Source: Clostridium gallinarum (lineage in GTDB: Bacteria; Bacillota; Clostridia; Clostridiales; Clostridiaceae). Taken from it: a stretch of DNA of 40,312 nt. Numbering within the stretch: position 1 is the first letter of the stretch; each line of letters starts with the position of its first letter. The notes under the pieces are model-generated. The model was not told the DNA's origin. It searched no databases and saw nothing but the letters and a program-made list of their open reading frames with translations. This document shows positions 8,155 through 17,294 of the stretch, piece by piece. The stretch covers positions 1 through 40,312 of the forward strand of contig NZ_JACSQZ010000031.1 in the NCBI RefSeq assembly GCF_014836325.1. The letters run 5' to 3'. The translations under genes were made by a program, and so were the position numbers.

Positions 8155-9822
8155 CTATATCTTAAATCTATTAAATTTTAATAAAGATAATAATCCTATC
8201 ATTAATATAACTAAAACTCCATAAGCCATTGCAAGACCTAAATCATATTCAAATACTCCATTAACCATTGCTATGGAAATAGGCTTATTTTTTACTGAGT
8301 ATAAGTACGTTGATAAATTATATTCGCCTATAGATTTAATAAATCCAAGTCCAACTCCGTAAATTATTCCTGGTAGTATAAGCGGTATTGTTATTCTTCT
8401 AAAAGTTATAATATATGATGCTCCTAATGATCTAGATGCTTCTTCATAATTTTCATTCAAGCTATAAAGTGATATATTTGTACTTCTAAGTATTATTGGT
8501 AATATTGTAATAGCATAAGCTATTGGCAATATAATATAACTTCCAACCAGCACCTTATTAAATGAAAATAAATTTCTCTTATTAAAGAAATTTATCATAT
8601 TAATTGCCATTGCACTTGTTGGTATAACCCATGGAAGCATTACTAAAATTTCAATTAAAGTTCTTATTTTTCCTTTCCCTCTAACTATTAAAAATGAGCA
8701 CGGTACAGCAATTACTGTACTAAAAATAATTGCTAATACAGACATATTAAAACTATTTTTAAATGGTTCCATGGCACGAGATTTTGTAAATATTTTTATG
8801 TAATTATCTAAAGAAAATTCTCTTGGGAATATTTCTATCATCCAAGTACCTGGTTTTACAAAAGATAAAATTATAATTGTTATTATAGGTAATAAAATAA
8901 AGATAGTTATTGATAATAGTATTACTACATATATAAAGCTTAAAATTTTACTTTCTATTTTTTTAGGAGTTATTTTTATCCCCTTAACAGATGTATGAAA
9001 ACTACTTTTTCTTTCATAATATCTTAAAATTAAAAGAAACATTATTGATATTAAAGATAATAATACAACTTGTACAGAAGCAATCTCTATATGATTATTT
9101 GACTTTGCAAATAACATCTGGGTTGTTAAGACTTTAAAGCTATCTCCTATCATAATTGGTGCTGAAAAAGAGGCTACTCCTGACATAAAAGTTAATATTG
9201 CTGAAGAAAAAAGAGCTGGTTTTATAAATGGTATTATAACACTTGTGAAAACCTTAAGCTTTGACGCCCCAAGATTTTTAGCAGCCTCAATTATTGATTT
9301 ATCTATTTGTTTTATTGCAATAGATACATTGGTATAAAAATATACATACTGTGTATATGCATGTACAAAAAGTATTCCATAAAAACCTGTAAGTACAAAA
9401 GGTGGTTTTTCTAGCTTAAATAAAATTTCTATTGATTTAGTTATTAGTCCACTTTCTCCATAAAGTTGAATAAAAGCTATTACAATAATTACTCCCGGAA
9501 AAAGAATTGGTAATAAAAGTACCTTATTTATTATTTTTTTTAAAGGAAAATCAAAATAATTCACAGCTAGTGCAAGAGTTGTTCCTATTAATCCACATAC
9601 TAACACAGTTGCAAACCCTAAAAGTATTGTATTAATTACTGCTCTTTTATTAACATCAATAAAAAAGAACTCCTTATAGTACTTAAATAACTCTAAATTA
9701 TTACTATCTAGGCTTGTTATTATAGTCTTAATTGCTGGTAATAATACATATCCCATTAAAATAAATATCAAAGAACTTATTCCTATAATTTTAAATATAT
9801 TTTTTTTATTTATATTAACCAT
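8155..9822 (-). CDS. ABC importer permease, two fused modules (Fbp/Phn/Afu type)
   Basis: The 555-residue integral membrane protein is built from two tandem permease modules, about residues 1-265 and 290-555, each with around six membrane helices. Each half has an EAA loop that contacts the ATPase: IEAAKNLGASKLKVFTSVIIPFIKPAL in the first and YEEASRSLGASYIITFRRITIPLILPG in the second. This fused layout is typical of FbpB/SfuB ferric and PhnU/V-like 2-aminoethylphosphonate permeases. It is the last gene of a PHP-SBP-ATPase-permease operon, starting 9 nt after the ATPase gene. Substrate cannot be read from the permease itself. Confidence 0.9.
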   Translation of the reverse strand: MVNINKKNIFKIIGISSLIFILMGYVLLPAIKTIITSLDSNNLELFKYYKEFFFIDVNKRAVINTILLGFATVLVCGLIGTTLALAVNYFDFPLKKIINKVLLLPILFPGVIIVIAFIQLYGESGLITKSIEILFKLEKPPFVLTGFYGILFVHAYTQYVYFYTNVSIAIKQIDKSIIEAAKNLGASKLKVFTSVIIPFIKPALFSSAILTFMSGVASFSAPIMIGDSFKVLTTQMLFAKSNNHIEIASVQVVLLSLISIMFLLILRYYERKSSFHTSVKGIKITPKKIESKILSFIYVVILLSITIFILLPIITIIILSFVKPGTWMIEIFPREFSLDNYIKIFTKSRAMEPFKNSFNMSVLAIIFSTVIAVPCSFLIVRGKGKIRTLIEILVMLPWVIPTSAMAINMINFFNKRNLFSFNKVLVGSYIILPIAYAITILPIILRSTNISLYSLNENYEEASRSLGASYIITFRRITIPLILPGIIYGVGLGFIKSIGEYNLSTYLYSVKNKPISIAMVNGVFEYDLGLAMAYGVLVILMIGLLSLLKFNRFKI

Positions 9823-9831
9823 AAACTACTC

Positions 9832-10878
9832 CTAATTTTCAAGAACTATAATTGCCCTTATTGGAATTTCAAGAAAAACCTTCTCTTTTACTTCTGCATT
9901 AAACTCATCATATATATTATTAATTCTATTGGCTTTAATTTTTTCTCCCATTACATTAACAATATATTGAGTACTAACTCCGTTATATAATATCTTTTCA
10001 ATATCTCCTTCAAAAACATTAATATCTGAATTTATTTTCTCTTTTGAAATTCTAATATCCTCTGATTTTATTGATATATATTTTCCCAAACTATTTCTAT
10101 TTACTTCTAATTTAAAATTATTATTTATTATAGCCTTATTATTATAAACTCCTACCTTAAATAAATTTGTATCTCCTATAAAGCTTGCTATAAAACTATT
10201 ACAGGGGTTCATATATATTTCTTTAGGACTACCAATTTGAACACATCTTCCATTATTAAATACAGCAATTTTATCTGACATTGTTAATGCTTCTGTTTGA
10301 TCATGAGTTACAAAAATTGTTGTAATACCAAGCTTTTTTTGAATATCTTTTATTTCAATTCTCATCTTTTCTCTAAGCTTTGCATCTAAATTTGATAGTG
10401 GTTCATCTAGTAACAATACCTTAGGTTCTGTAGCTAAAGTTCTTGCAAGAGCTACTCTTTGTTGTTCACCACCTGATAATTCTGAAACTATTTTTTTATC
10501 ATAGCCTTTTAAATTTACAAGGTCTAAATATTTATTAACTTTTTCTTCAATTTCTTTCTTTTTTAACTTTTTTATCTTTAATCCATAGGCTATATTTTCA
10601 TATACATTTAGATTTGGAAATAAGGCATAGTTTTGAAAAACCATTCCTATTTCTCTATCTTCAGGTCTTAAATTAGTTATATCTTTATTTCCTAAAAATA
10701 CTCTTCCTTCTTCACTTTTAACAAATCCAGCTATTATTCTAAGAAGAGTAGTTTTTCCACAACCAGAGGCTCCTAAAAAAGTAAAGAAGCTTCCTTCTTC
10801 TATAGAAAAGTCTACGTTATCTAAAATGACTTTATTGTCATACTTTTTACATATATTCTTTAATATAATTTCTCCCAA
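9832..10878 (-). CDS. ABC importer ATPase (Fbp/Phn/Afu type)
   Basis: The 348-residue ATPase powers the adjacent permease. Walker A is GASGCGKT (36-43), the Q-loop is at FQNYALFP, the signature LSGGEQQR is at 134-141, Walker B VLLLDEP is at 154-160, and the switch histidine is H192. The C-terminal third (from about residue 235) is a TOBE-like regulatory domain, as in the MalK/FbpC/PotA/PhnT group. It lies 123 nt after the binding-protein gene, and a hairpin in that gap may lower its expression relative to the binding protein. All catalytic motifs are intact. Confidence 0.92.
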   Translation of the reverse strand: MGEIILKNICKKYDNKVILDNVDFSIEEGSFFTFLGASGCGKTTLLRIIAGFVKSEEGRVFLGNKDITNLRPEDREIGMVFQNYALFPNLNVYENIAYGLKIKKLKKKEIEEKVNKYLDLVNLKGYDKKIVSELSGGEQQRVALARTLATEPKVLLLDEPLSNLDAKLREKMRIEIKDIQKKLGITTIFVTHDQTEALTMSDKIAVFNNGRCVQIGSPKEIYMNPCNSFIASFIGDTNLFKVGVYNNKAIINNNFKLEVNRNSLGKYISIKSEDIRISKEKINSDINVFEGDIEKILYNGVSTQYIVNVMGEKIKANRINNIYDEFNAEVKEKVFLEIPIRAIIVLEN

Positions 10879-10930
10879 AATTCTTTCTTCTCCTTTAGTT
10901 AATAAAAAATCTATTATAATCTAAAAATAA

Positions 10931-10989
10931 AAAACCAAAATATTTAGTTCCAATAGTTTAAAACTTTAGGATAAAAAATACTTTGGTTT
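10931..10989 (-). terminator. Intra-operon attenuating terminator
   Basis: Read on the minus strand, AAACCAAAGTATTT pairs with AAATATTTTGGTTT and is followed by TTTATTTTT. It lies between the binding-protein gene and the ATPase gene, where partial termination would give excess binding protein. Confidence 0.75.
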
Positions 10990-11000
10990 AAATTATATTA

Positions 11001-12062
11001 TTATTCTACATCTTTAGAAGCATCCTTGATTTCACTATCCCATTTTTGTATCCAAGTTGATTGTTTTTCTGCTAATACAGTCCAATCAACATCCATAGCT
11101 TTATATTTATTTTCACTCATCCATGCTGGTGAATTTTCTAAAGCTTCAGAAAGTGTTGGCATTCTATTGAAGTTATTTGCAAGTTCTGCTTGAATTTCTG
11201 GACTACCTGCAAATTCTAAAAATGCCTCTGCAGCATTTTTATGTGGAGCATTTTTAATTACAGCAATTCCATCTGTTATTATTAAAGAACCACTTTCAGC
11301 ATCTACAATTTCTAGTGGAATATTATTTTCATCCCTATTTGAAATTATTGAACTCAATGGTGCAAAAGTAATTGCTGCTTCTTTTCTTCCTATTGCTTGG
11401 AATTGTAAAGATTCACTATTAAAATATTTTTTAGTATTTTTATCAAGAGCTTTCATAAACTCAAATCCATCATCTAATTTATTTTCCTTATCAAATCCAT
11501 ATAAAAGACTAGCATACATTGCTTTTGCTGATGATGATAATCCATTTCTAAATACTAATAAATCCTTATATTCTTCTTTAGTTAAATCTGACCAGTCCTT
11601 TGGCGCAGTATCTTCAGTTAACATTTCTGTATTATAACATAACATTACAGGCGTTTGAATTGTTCCATACCATGTTCCATCTTTATCTTTAAACATAGGA
11701 TCTAAATCATTTGCCCATGTTGGTTCAAAACTTTCAAATAAATCATCTTTTTTAAGCTCTAAAAATACAGATGATGCAGCACCATACATAATATCAGCTT
11801 GTGGATTTTCCTTTTCAGCTTTAACTCTATCTGCTAATTCTCCCTTAAGATTTATAAACTCAACCTCTACTCCAGTTTCTTCTTCAAACTTAGTTGCAAC
11901 AAACTCAAGTAAATTCTCAGGATGCGTAGAATATATAACTACCTTTTCCTCTAACTTTTCAGTTTCCTTTGGAGTATTATCATCGTTTTTGTTTACTCCA
12001 CATGCAGTTAATGATACTGCAAAAGTCATTGCTAATATACTAGCTAGTATTTTTTTTCTCAT
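11001..12062 (-). CDS. Solute-binding lipoprotein of the ABC importer
   Basis: The 353-residue protein starts with a lipoprotein signal peptide. The lipobox LTAC puts the lipid-bearing cysteine at residue 21. The mature part is a type 2 periplasmic binding fold of the iron/2-aminoethylphosphonate/polyamine class (VVIYSTHPENLLEFVATKFEEETG; ADIMYGAASSVFLELKKDDLFE). FbpA proteins coordinate iron with paired tyrosines, and I could not align these with confidence. Related AfuA proteins bind sugar phosphates and PhnS-like proteins bind 2-aminoethylphosphonate. Next to a PHP phosphoesterase, an organophosphate ligand is at least as likely as iron. Confidence 0.85.
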   Translation of the reverse strand: MRKKILASILAMTFAVSLTACGVNKNDDNTPKETEKLEEKVVIYSTHPENLLEFVATKFEEETGVEVEFINLKGELADRVKAEKENPQADIMYGAASSVFLELKKDDLFESFEPTWANDLDPMFKDKDGTWYGTIQTPVMLCYNTEMLTEDTAPKDWSDLTKEEYKDLLVFRNGLSSSAKAMYASLLYGFDKENKLDDGFEFMKALDKNTKKYFNSESLQFQAIGRKEAAITFAPLSSIISNRDENNIPLEIVDAESGSLIITDGIAVIKNAPHKNAAEAFLEFAGSPEIQAELANNFNRMPTLSEALENSPAWMSENKYKAMDVDWTVLAEKQSTWIQKWDSEIKDASKDVE

Positions 12063-12112
12063 GTTTATTCCCCTTTAGCTTTTTTATTTATAAATAATTT
12101 ATAATTATTTAT

Positions 12113-12760
12113 CTACAGTGCTTGCCCATACTTTCCATAAGCATTTATCTTTTCATATTTCCCATCAATATATACAGCTGGATGTACTTGTTTTTCCTTA
12201 ATTGCTTTTATAAAATCATCCTGTGTCTCTACCCAATCTGGAAATATTGTACAATATCTACCAACTGCTTTAGTTTCATGACAATCACTAGCTGCTAAAG
12301 TAGATAATCCTAATTCAATAGCTAAAGCAAATGCGTATAAGTTATGATGTGGTTTTGTACTTCCATTAAAAGTTTCTACTCCATGTAATCCCTTTAAATC
12401 TCTAATATTATTTCCACATCCTCTATTGTTATCTCTAAAGGGATGAGCGCATATAGCTACTCCACCTTTTAAATTTACTAAATCTATCAACTCTTGAGCA
12501 TGCATTTTTTCATCTGGAACCTTATCTAAACCGAAAACTAATACATCACCTTCATAAGTTAAAATTTCAATTCCTACAAAGATTTTGAAATTATTTTTTT
12601 TACTATATTCTAATGCATAGTCCTTAGCTCTTAAGGAATCATGATCTGTAATACATATTGCATCTAATCCCATTAATTGTGCTTGTCTTACAATCTGTGA
12701 AAGCTTTAGAAAACTATCATCTGATCCTTCAACACAATGCATATGAGTATCTATATACAT
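12113..12760 (-). CDS. PHP-domain phosphoesterase
   Basis: The 215-residue cytoplasmic protein is of the PHP (polymerase and histidinol phosphatase) superfamily. The metal-binding motifs appear in order: DTHMH (H6, H8), CITDHDSL, GIEILTY, ICAHPFR and ASDCHE. These ligand a di- or trinuclear metal site that hydrolyses phosphoesters. It is the first gene of the ABC importer operon, 50 nt ahead of the binding-protein gene, so it probably processes the imported compound or releases phosphate from it. The exact substrate cannot be read. Confidence 0.88.
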   Translation of the reverse strand: MYIDTHMHCVEGSDDSFLKLSQIVRQAQLMGLDAICITDHDSLRAKDYALEYSKKNNFKIFVGIEILTYEGDVLVFGLDKVPDEKMHAQELIDLVNLKGGVAICAHPFRDNNRGCGNNIRDLKGLHGVETFNGSTKPHHNLYAFALAIELGLSTLAASDCHETKAVGRYCTIFPDWVETQDDFIKAIKEKQVHPAVYIDGKYEKINAYGKYGQAL

Positions 12761-12778
12761 AAATTCTCCCCCTATGTA

Positions 12779-12815
12779 CTATAACTTTTTTGTAAATTAA
12801 TAAAAGTTATTATAG
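12779..12815 (-). promoter_or_regulatory. Inverted repeat in the leader of the PHP/ABC operon
   Basis: CTATAACTTTT (from 12779) is nearly the inverse of AAAAGTTATTATAG (ending 12815). It lies between the promoter at 12838-12866 and the start codon at 12760, so it could be an operator or a leader hairpin. Confidence 0.4.
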
Positions 12816-12837
12816 AAATCCTTCTAATTTTACCTTA

Positions 12838-12866
12838 ATTATACTGTTTTTTATGAATTTAATCAA
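12838..12866 (-). promoter_or_regulatory. Promoter of the PHP/ABC operon
   Basis: On the minus strand TTGATT (12861-12866) and TATAAT (12838-12843) are 17 bp apart, upstream of the PHP gene. Confidence 0.7.
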
Positions 12867-13080
12867 TATGTATTAAATTCACTTAATTAAACCTAATTAA
12901 CATGTTTTTTATAAAGTTATTTCAATAAAACACCATTAATATAAATTTTTATAATCAGGACCACCCGTCAAACGGGTGGTTTGCTCTACGCCTATAAGGC
13001 TTTGTTACTGGCTGTGCTACTCGCACTCCGAACGGTTTGCCAACCGCATATTTTCTCTGGCTACCCCTAAAGGGGTTTTA

Positions 13081-13551
13081 TTACTTGCCTTTCTTTACCG
13101 GCTCACCCGTAAACGGGTCTATATATTCCTTTAAACTCATTTGTTCATAAGCTAAATCTTCTTGAATTTGATTTTTTATATATTCTTCTATTACTTTTTT
13201 ATTTCTTCCTACTGTATCAACGTAGTAACCCTTGCACCAAAACTGCCTATTTCCATATTTATATTTTAAATTTGCATGTCGGTCAAATATCATTAACGAG
13301 CTTTTACCCTTTAAATACCCCATGAATTGCGAAACACTTAATTTAGGTGGTATACTGACAAGCATATGTATATGATCTTTGCACGCATTTGCTTCTATAA
13401 TTTCTACTCCTTTTTGTTCACATAACTTTCTTAATATTGCTCCTACATCAGCTTTTATTTTCCCATAAATTATTTGTCTTCTATACTTTGGCGCAAAAAC
13501 TATATGATATTTACAATTCCATTTACTATGTGCTAAACTACTATTATCCAT
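13081..13551 (-). CDS. tnpA: IS200/IS605-family Y1 transposase
   Basis: The 156-residue single-strand DNA transposase has the HUH motif (H60 and H62 in KDHIHMLVSIP). The likely catalytic tyrosine is Y124 in IEEYIKNQ. TnpA acts as a dimer that cuts and joins single-stranded ends through a 5' phosphotyrosine. The length matches IS200 TnpA (about 150 residues), and no key residue is lost, so it may be active. GGAGGTATCCGATATG gives an excellent ribosome binding site that is itself paired in a leader hairpin. The nearest known clostridial example is the IS200-like IS1469, but identity was not tested. Confidence 0.93.
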   Translation of the reverse strand: MDNSSLAHSKWNCKYHIVFAPKYRRQIIYGKIKADVGAILRKLCEQKGVEIIEANACKDHIHMLVSIPPKLSVSQFMGYLKGKSSLMIFDRHANLKYKYGNRQFWCKGYYVDTVGRNKKVIEEYIKNQIQEDLAYEQMSLKEYIDPFTGEPVKKGK

Positions 13552-13558
13552 ATCGGAT

Positions 13559-13613
13559 ACCTCCTTGTATTATAGTTGTGGTCGGCAAACCTACTATAAT
13601 TTTACAACGGAGG
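13559..13613 (-). promoter_or_regulatory. RBS-sequestering hairpin of tnpA
   Basis: In the tnpA mRNA leader, ACCTCCGTTGTAAAATTATAG (complement of 13593-13613) pairs with CTATAATACAAGGAGGT (complement of 13559-13575), burying the AGGAGGT ribosome binding site. Occlusion of the tnpA start by a left-end stem is established for IS200 in enterobacteria. Confidence 0.8.
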
Positions 13614-13690
13614 TTTTTTTATTTCTACTCACCGCTAGAAGCTTTCCGGAACCACAGGTAGAACCTGTGGTATTCTAAATACAATAAAAA

Positions 13691-13724
13691 TAAACTAGTA
13701 AATAAGTTAAATATTTACTAGTTC
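13691..13724 (-). terminator. Terminator after the GGDEF pseudogene
   Basis: AACTAGTAAATA and TATTTACTAGTT form a 12-bp stem overlapping the pseudogene stop. On the minus strand it runs into TTATTTTTATT. It shows that the pseudogene kept its original 3' end beside the insertion sequence. Confidence 0.75.
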
Positions 13725-14382
13725 ATTTTATCTTTATACATATTTTTATCTGCAATTTTATATAGTTCATTATAAGTTCTTCCATCTTCATTGCAAATAG
13801 CTAGCCCTAATGAACAAGTTACATTTATTTTTTTATCTTCAAATTCCATTGGAAGATTCTTTTCTTAACATATCTTTCAAAATATCTTTTATTATATACA
13901 CCTGTAAGTGAATCTAATTTGGCTGCTTCTTTGATTTGTTGATAATGATTTATATAATAATAAGTAAGAAAAAAAGTAGCTATTAATATTATTTATATAA
14001 GGGAATTTATATTTTTATATATTGTCTCAGTATCATTCCATCCATTTTTAGGATAGATAGCTATTTCCCATGTTTCACTAGGTAAAAAAATATTTTTTAC
14101 AATAGAATCCTTTTCAAATATTTCATCATATCCCCATATAAAGTCTTCATTGCTATTTGCTTTATGAACTTTTAATGAGTATAAATAATCACCTTTCTTA
14201 GGAAAAAGCTCAAATTTTTCTAATAATCTATCAAAATCTATAGTTATTGATGTAACTCCCCAAAACTTTTCTTCTCCATTATCATTAGTAAATATAGCTC
14301 TTCTATTAAAAATTCTTTTTCTAAACTTTTCAAAAACAATAATACAATTGAAATTATTGAAATAATAAGTTTTTTCAAATTA
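13718..14382 (-). pseudogene. Decayed CHASE-GGDEF diguanylate cyclase
   Basis: Pieces of one gene are readable in order on the minus strand. First is a lysine-led membrane start (KKLIISIISIVLLFL, near 14380). Next comes the distal half of a CHASE sensor domain in another frame (RRAIFTNDNGEEKFWG through SETWEIAIYPKNGWND), then a stop near 14000. A second membrane segment follows (IILIATFFLTYYYINHY), then the GGDEF start (KLDSLTGVYNKRYFERYVKK). The active-site centre is deleted, and the gene ends with CSLGLAICNEDGRTYNELYKIADKNMYKDKMN. At least one large deletion, one frameshift, one stop and loss of GGDEF make it non-functional. The IS200 element lies directly downstream. Confidence 0.85.
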
Positions 14383-14605
14383 CGCCTACATTATCTCTAG
14401 TTTATTTTAATTTTAAAATTAAACCCTTTTATTAGTAAAATCCAAATTATTTTATATACAATTATCTCACTATATTTTAATTACTTTTGTCATCGATTTA
14501 TATTAATTTATCCTAAACCTATTTTTATTTCTATTATATATATCTAGTACTTTTTAATTATCTCTTTAATATAATAAATATAATCACTTTTATTGAGGTA
14601 AAGAA

Positions 14606-15100
<495 letters not shown>

Positions 15101-15111
15101 TATATTTACAT

Positions 15112-15138
15112 AAAAAAGAGGCGTAAAGCCTCCTTTTT
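15112..15138. terminator. Bidirectional terminator between the Asn-rich gene and rnfB
   Basis: GAGGC (15118-15122), GTAAA loop and GCCTC (15128-15132) are flanked by an A-run on the left and a T-run on the right. It would serve both converging transcripts. Confidence 0.88.
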
Positions 15139-15141
15139 ATA

Positions 15142-15972
15142 TCATATAGATATTGTTAAATATTCATTAATTATAATTGTATCACTTTTTCTAATTATCT
15201 TAACTGGACACTTTTCAGCACATTTTCCACAGTTTATACATTTATTATAATCAATTTTAGCAAGGTTATTTTCAACAGTTATAGCATTACTTGCACATAC
15301 TTTAGTACATAATTTACAACCTATACATCCAGCATCACATACCATTTTAACATCTTTTCCTTTATCATTAGAAATACATTGTACTCTATATTCTGCAGTA
15401 TCAGGTATTAACTCAATAATATTATTAGGACATGTACTTACGCATTTTCCACAAGCAACACATTTTTCTTTATCTACTACTACTATTCCATCAACTATAT
15501 GAATAGCATCAAATAAACACTCATTTACACAAGATCCATATCCTAAACATCCATATGAACAAGCTTTATCTCCTCCCCCTGGAGCAATTACAGCCTTACG
15601 ACAATCTTGTATTCCATAATAATTATATTTCTTCTTAGATTTTTCACAAGTTCCACCGCATTTTACAAAAGCTACTTGTTTCTCTTTTTCTTCTAATTTA
15701 ACTCCCATAACTTCACTTATTTTATTAGCTACATTAATTCCACCAACAGGACAACTATTAACTTTAGCACTTCCAGATGCTATAGCTGTGGCTAATCCAT
15801 CACATCCTGGATATCCACAACCACCACAGTTATTACCTGGAAGTAATTCTCGAACCTTTAATTCTTTTTCATCTACTTCTACCTGTAATTTTTCTCCTGC
15901 AACTCCAAGAAGAATACCTATAATCAGTGCAGTTACACCTAAAACTGCTGTTGCTATAATAATCTCTCCCAT
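15142..15972 (-). CDS. rnfB: Rnf complex iron-sulfur subunit B
   Basis: The 276-residue membrane-anchored subunit starts with one N-terminal helix (about 4-24). The four-cysteine motif NCGGCGYPGC of the Fes domain follows, and then several ferredoxin-type cysteine sets (CVACGKCVSTCP, CIGCKLCTKVC, CINCGKCAEKCP and a CSYGC...CVNEC set). RnfB is thought to be the entry point for electrons from reduced ferredoxin. It is the last gene of rnfCDGEAB, 12 nt after rnfA, and ends at the shared terminator. All clusters appear complete. Confidence 0.95.
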   Translation of the reverse strand: MGEIIIATAVLGVTALIIGILLGVAGEKLQVEVDEKELKVRELLPGNNCGGCGYPGCDGLATAIASGSAKVNSCPVGGINVANKISEVMGVKLEEKEKQVAFVKCGGTCEKSKKKYNYYGIQDCRKAVIAPGGGDKACSYGCLGYGSCVNECLFDAIHIVDGIVVVDKEKCVACGKCVSTCPNNIIELIPDTAEYRVQCISNDKGKDVKMVCDAGCIGCKLCTKVCASNAITVENNLAKIDYNKCINCGKCAEKCPVKIIRKSDTIIINEYLTISI

Positions 15973-15984
15973 ATTAAGTCCCCC

Positions 15985-16575
15985 TTATAATCCAGCAAAG
16001 CCCATAAAAGCAATTGCCATAAGCCCTGCTGAAATTAATACTATTGGCATTCCCTTAAAGGATTCTGGTATTTCATTGTGTTCTATTCTTTCTCTTATTC
16101 CTGCAAGGATTAAGATTGCAACTAAGTATCCAACAGAAGTTCCAAAACCAGATATTATACTAAAAATAAAACTTTGTAAATTACTTGTATATTGAACTTG
16201 AACATTAGTAAGTGCAACACCAAGCACAGCACAATTTGTAGTTATTAAAGGTAAATATACTCCAAGAGCTTTATAAAGACTAGGAACATATTTTTTTAGA
16301 ACCATTTCAACTAATTGAACTAGAGCTGCAATTACTACTATAAATACTATAGTCTTCATATATTCAAGGTTAAATTTTACAAGTATAAAATTATAAATAA
16401 GATTAGTCACTGCTGAAGATATAGTTATAACGAATATAACTGCACCTCCCATTCCAACAGCTGTTTCTGTTTTTTTAGAAACTCCTAGGAAAGAACAAAG
16501 ACCTAGGAATTGACTAAGTAGTACATTATTTATAAATATAGTAGTTATTAAAACTAAAATTAAATTTTGTATCAT
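15985..16575 (-). CDS. rnfA: Rnf complex membrane subunit A
   Basis: The 196-residue protein has about six membrane helices of the RnfA/NqrE family (NNVLLSQFLGLCSFLGVSKKTETAVGMGGAVIFV; YLPLITTNCAVLGVAL). RnfA and RnfE form a pseudosymmetric pair around an intramembrane Fe-S cluster, ligated by cysteines in LGLC and TTNCAVLG, both present here. Its start overlaps the rnfE stop by 4 nt, which implies translational coupling. Confidence 0.95.
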   Translation of the reverse strand: MIQNLILVLITTIFINNVLLSQFLGLCSFLGVSKKTETAVGMGGAVIFVITISSAVTNLIYNFILVKFNLEYMKTIVFIVVIAALVQLVEMVLKKYVPSLYKALGVYLPLITTNCAVLGVALTNVQVQYTSNLQSFIFSIISGFGTSVGYLVAILILAGIRERIEHNEIPESFKGMPIVLISAGLMAIAFMGFAGL

Positions 16576-17291
16576 AATTGTCTTCCTCCTTCATCAATTC
16601 CCTTTACTACTTCTATTTTAGTGCTACATCCTTGAACAGTACATCCACTACAGCCTGTGCTACAATGATCTAAGGATGTATTTTTTTTGTTACTAGCACT
16701 AGGTGCATTAAATTTATTTTGTAATGCTGTTAAAATTGCTATTACAAAAAATGCTCCAGGAGCAAGTACAAATATAGATACTGGTTCATAGGCACTTGGA
16801 AGAACTGTAAATCCAAATAATTGTCCACTTCCTATTAATTCTCTTGCTGCACCAATAACTAAAAGACCAGCTGTAAACCCAAGTCCCATACCAATTCCAT
16901 CAAAAATAGATGGTAACACCTCATTTTTAGCTGCATAAGCTTCTGCTCTTCCAAGAATTATACAGTTAACAACTATAAGAGGAATATATATGCCAAGGGA
17001 TTTATATAAACTTTCATAAAAATATGCTTCAAGTAACATTTCTACCACAGTAACAAAAGAAGCAACTATAACAATATATGCTGGCATTCTAACTTTATCA
17101 GGTATTACTTTTCTAAGCATTGATATTAACATATTTGACATTACAAGAACTATAGTTGTTGCTAGTCCCATTCCAATTCCATTAATAGCTGCAGTAGTTA
17201 CAGCCATAGTAGGACACATTCCAAGCATCATTACAAAAGTAGGATTTTCTTTAATTACTCCATTGTAAATACGTTCTGTACATTTATTCAT
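16572..17291 (-). CDS. rnfE: Rnf complex membrane subunit E with Cys-rich tail
   Basis: The 239-residue RnfE/NqrD-family protein has about six membrane helices. The conserved cysteine motifs LGMCPTMAVT and IVVNCIILGRAEAYA match the cluster-binding site shared with RnfA. The unusual part is a C-terminal extension after the last helix, DHCSTGCSGCTVQGC, with cysteines at 210, 214, 217 and 222. RnfE is usually around 200-215 residues and the tail makes this one longer. The tail looks metal- or cluster-binding, but no function is known to me. The rnfG stop lies 3 nt before the start. Confidence 0.93.
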   Translation of the reverse strand: MNKCTERIYNGVIKENPTFVMMLGMCPTMAVTTAAINGIGMGLATTIVLVMSNMLISMLRKVIPDKVRMPAYIVIVASFVTVVEMLLEAYFYESLYKSLGIYIPLIVVNCIILGRAEAYAAKNEVLPSIFDGIGMGLGFTAGLLVIGAARELIGSGQLFGFTVLPSAYEPVSIFVLAPGAFFVIAILTALQNKFNAPSASNKKNTSLDHCSTGCSGCTVQGCSTKIEVVKGIDEGGRQL

Positions 17292-17294
17292 TTA

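Larger units (their letters stand above)
12960..13671 (-). mobile_element. IS200-type insertion sequence (solo tnpA)
   Basis: The element has one transposase gene and no terminal inverted repeats, as in IS200. Each end has a short 9-bp hairpin with a 3-nt loop: ACCACCCGT/ACGGGTGGT at 12960-12980 (right end) and ACCACAGGT/ACCTGTGGT at 13651-13671 (left end). These fit the subterminal palindromes recognised by Y1 HUH transposases. No tnpB is present. A 12-nt CCCC-TAAA-GGGG hairpin lies just after the tnpA stop. The true cleavage points may be several bases outside these hairpins. Confidence 0.85.

Noticed and set aside
13437..13661. Plus-strand open frame across the tnpA start and IS left end
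   Set aside because: It is antisense to tnpA and the leader hairpin, with no coding appearance.
12960..13671. IS200 TnpA as the mobiliser of the dispersed elements (REP/RAYT-like)
   Set aside because: The IS end hairpins (ACCACCCGT, ACCACAGGT) share no sequence with the arms or core of the dispersed elements. A link cannot be supported from this window.
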